Positions 62,487 to 64,000 of a DNA stretch of 64,000 bases are shown piece by piece; position 1 is the first letter of the stretch, and every line of letters starts with the position of its first letter. The translations under genes were made by a program, and so were the position numbers. Under the pieces are notes generated by a model. It was not told the origin of the DNA. It made no database searches and worked only from the letters and a program-made list of their open reading frames with translations. The DNA comes from Roseburia sp. AF12-17LB (GTDB lineage: Bacteria > Bacillota > Clostridia > Lachnospirales > Lachnospiraceae): NCBI RefSeq assembly GCF_003479605.1, contig NZ_QUHR01000001.1, forward strand, positions 434,001 through 498,000, read 5' to 3'.

Positions 62487-63257
62487 ATGGCAATAAAGTT
62501 TCAGAAAGAGCCAATGAATGCACATTCATCCATAAAGCATGTAATCGGCGTAGTCAGCGGTAAAGGTGGTGTTGGAAAATCTTTTGTCACAGCATCCATG
62601 GCAGCCGCTATGCGTAAGAAAGGTTATGAAGTAGGTATTATGGATGCCGACATTACCGGACCATCCATTCCAAAGATGTATGGAATTCACGGAAAAGCAG
62701 TCGGAGATGGAAAAGAGATTCTTCCGGCAGTGGCAGAAGACGGAACCAGGATTATGTCTGTAAATTTATTGGTTGATACAGAAGAAACACCGGTTGTATG
62801 GCGTGGACCAGTCGTTGCCGGCGTAGTAAAGCAGTTCTGGAGTGACGTGGTATGGGGTGACATTGATTACCTTTTCGTAGATATGCCACCGGGAACCGGA
62901 GATGTTCCACTGACTGTATTCCAGTCTCTTCCGGTAGAAGGAATCATTATCGTAACTTCTCCGCAGGAACTGGTTCAGATGATTGTAAAGAAAGCATATA
63001 ACATGGCAGGGATGATGAATGTTCCTGTCCTTGGAATCGTTGAAAATTACAGCTATTTAAAATGTCCGGATTGTGGAAAAGAGATTTCCTTATTTGGAGA
63101 AAGCCATATTGATGAAATCGCAGCAGACCTTGATTTGTCCGTTCTTGGAAAACTTCCATTGGATCCGGCATATGCAAAAGCTGCCGATGCAGGACAATTT
63201 TATACTATGGACAACCCATATATTGCCAAAGCAATTGAGACGTTGGAACAAATTTAG
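62487..63257 (+). CDS. Mrp/NBP35-type iron-sulfur carrier ATPase
   Basis: This 256-residue P-loop ATPase of the Mrp/NBP35 family is thought to carry and insert Fe-S clusters. It has the deviant Walker A GVVSGKGGVGKSFVTA near residue 21, DADITGPSIPKMYG, FVDMPPGTGDVPLTVFQ near residue 130 and the cluster-binding pair CPDCGKE near residue 193. The N-terminal MIP18-like domain of long Mrp proteins is absent, as usual for short clostridial forms. It has its own promoter and a terminator after it. Confidence 0.93.
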   Translation: MAIKFQKEPMNAHSSIKHVIGVVSGKGGVGKSFVTASMAAAMRKKGYEVGIMDADITGPSIPKMYGIHGKAVGDGKEILPAVAEDGTRIMSVNLLVDTEETPVVWRGPVVAGVVKQFWSDVVWGDIDYLFVDMPPGTGDVPLTVFQSLPVEGIIIVTSPQELVQMIVKKAYNMAGMMNVPVLGIVENYSYLKCPDCGKEISLFGESHIDEIAADLDLSVLGKLPLDPAYAKAADAGQFYTMDNPYIAKAIETLEQI

Positions 63258-63262
63258 ATAAT

Positions 63263-63299
63263 AACAGGTAATCTGCCATTTCGGTGGGTTACCTGTTTT
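63263..63299 (+). terminator. Terminator after the Mrp-type gene
   Basis: AACAGGTAA pairs with TTACCTGTT, followed by TTTA. A second small hairpin (CGGGAAA/TTTCCCG, 63303-63321) comes directly after it in the permease leader. Confidence 0.7.
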
Positions 63300-63433
63300 A
63301 TGCGGGAAAATATGTTTCCCGTAGTTAAAGCGGATGCAGCATAGCAACAGAAAAATGCATGAAAAGCACCGCAGAAGTGGAAAATAAAATTCCACGGATA
63401 TCACACATTATATTTTAAGGAGGAGCTTTCGTT

Positions 63434-64000
63434 ATGAACGAACGAAAAGACGCAATTCGCGACGCACGGACACTTGGTGTTCCGAAGATGCTGTTGTTAG
63501 GACTTCAGCACATGTTCGCAATGTTTGGCGCAACCATTCTTGTGCCGATTCTGGTGAACAGCTATTTTGAGGGAGAAGGCCTTTCCGTACAGGTTACTTT
63601 AATCTGTGCCGGTCTTGGAACTTTATTCTTCCACCTTTGTACCAAATTAAAAGTACCTGCATTCTTAGGTTCATCCTTTGCATTCTTAGGAGGATTTTCT
63701 ACGATTGCACAGTTGGATACCGGAGTCTTTGCAGACATGACCATGGGAGAGAAGCTTCCATATGCCTGTGGTGGTATTGTTGTTGCAGGAGCTTTATATC
63801 TGATTCTTGCACTTGTTATCAAGGTCGTAGGAGTAAAGAAAGTAATGCGTTTCCTGCCACCTGTTGTAACAGGACCAATCATCATCTGTATCGGCCTTTC
63901 CCTTGCACCATCTGCAGTAAACAATGCATCCACCAACTGGATTCTTGCACTGATTGCACTGGCAGTTATCATTATCTTTAACATCTGGGGAAAAGGAATG
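63434..64000 (+). CDS. Uracil/xanthine permease, NCS2 family (truncated by window end)
   Basis: The first 189 codons are present; the gene runs off the right edge. The product is an NCS2/UraA-type nucleobase:cation symporter. The N-terminus NERKDAIRDARTLGVPKMLLLGLQHMFAMFGATILVP is characteristic of uracil-xanthine permeases (QHMFAMFGAT in helix 1). About five hydrophobic segments follow, including LGSSFAFLGGF and the FLPPVVTGPIIICIGLSLAP block. The ATG at 63434 follows AAGGAGG. Uracil versus xanthine cannot be decided from this part. No riboswitch is recognisable in the 130-nt leader. Confidence 0.93.
   Translation, partial: MNERKDAIRDARTLGVPKMLLLGLQHMFAMFGATILVPILVNSYFEGEGLSVQVTLICAGLGTLFFHLCTKLKVPAFLGSSFAFLGGFSTIAQLDTGVFADMTMGEKLPYACGGIVVAGALYLILALVIKVVGVKKVMRFLPPVVTGPIIICIGLSLAPSAVNNASTNWILALIALAVIIIFNIWGKGM

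Noticed and set aside
1..64000. tRNA or rRNA genes.
   Set aside because: I saw no tRNA-like T-loop/CCA patterns or rRNA segments by eye. A tRNAscan-SE/Infernal run would settle this.

Overview
The window reads as one chromosomal segment of a low-to-moderate GC, Gram-positive, spore-forming anaerobe, most likely a member of the Lachnospiraceae (Bacillota, Clostridia). The spoIIA-sigF sporulation operon, a valine T-box leader, a LytR-CpsA-Psr protein, strong AGGAGG-type ribosome binding sites and clostridial-style gene families support this. The genus cannot be fixed from the sequence alone. I saw no rRNA, tRNA, CRISPR array, phage or transposase gene.

Layout. Positions 1-18.9 kb are a surface polysaccharide locus: a FemAB-like transferase, several family 2 glycosyltransferases, a flippase, UDP-glucose dehydrogenase, the priming sugar-phosphate transferase, a Cps2T-like transferase, an LCP protein that would attach the polymer to the wall, an SGNH + MBOAT pair for O-acylation, and a GtrB-like + multi-pass membrane protein pair that may add lipid-linked side sugars. 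The locus is followed by glmS, which supplies amino sugars. 21-25 kb holds an HtrA protease, a small alarmone synthetase, a 44-residue membrane protein and CheC. 25-31 kb holds T-box-controlled valS, folC and a zinc-ribbon/TPR protein. 31.2-32.7 kb is spoIIAA-spoIIAB-sigF. 32.8-38.9 kb has CorA, a HAD hydrolase, an AraC regulator, glycogen phosphorylase and an S1-domain protein. 39.5-45.5 kb has a TPR lipoprotein, a Cof hydrolase, an M18 aminopeptidase, a soluble CZB chemoreceptor and HflX. 45.5-52.1 kb is a pyrimidine locus (pyrC-pyrF-pyrK-pyrD, a GGDEF protein, pyrE). 52-64 kb is a mixed tail: VanZ-like, an M29 peptidase fusion, purE, a nucleotidyltransferase, carbamate kinase, an amidase, a cupin protein, ABC-F, mtnA, Mrp and a truncated uracil/xanthine permease at the right edge.

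The most unusual content is non-coding. Two families of dispersed, structured intergenic repeats are present. Family 1 has three copies (20847-21170 on minus, 38893-39424 and 49485-49996 on plus). Each is a huge imperfect palindrome, about 530 nt when complete, with a branched centre and an invariant 17-nt loop. Stem sequences differ between copies yet remain base-paired. Family 2 has three copies (22948-23078, 25250-25309, 31066-31198). Each follows a Rho-independent terminator and opens with a perfect 19-bp hairpin whose 5' arm contains that terminator's U-tract; four stem positions change between copies with full compensation. Both families look selected for secondary structure and are the best candidates for something undescribed.
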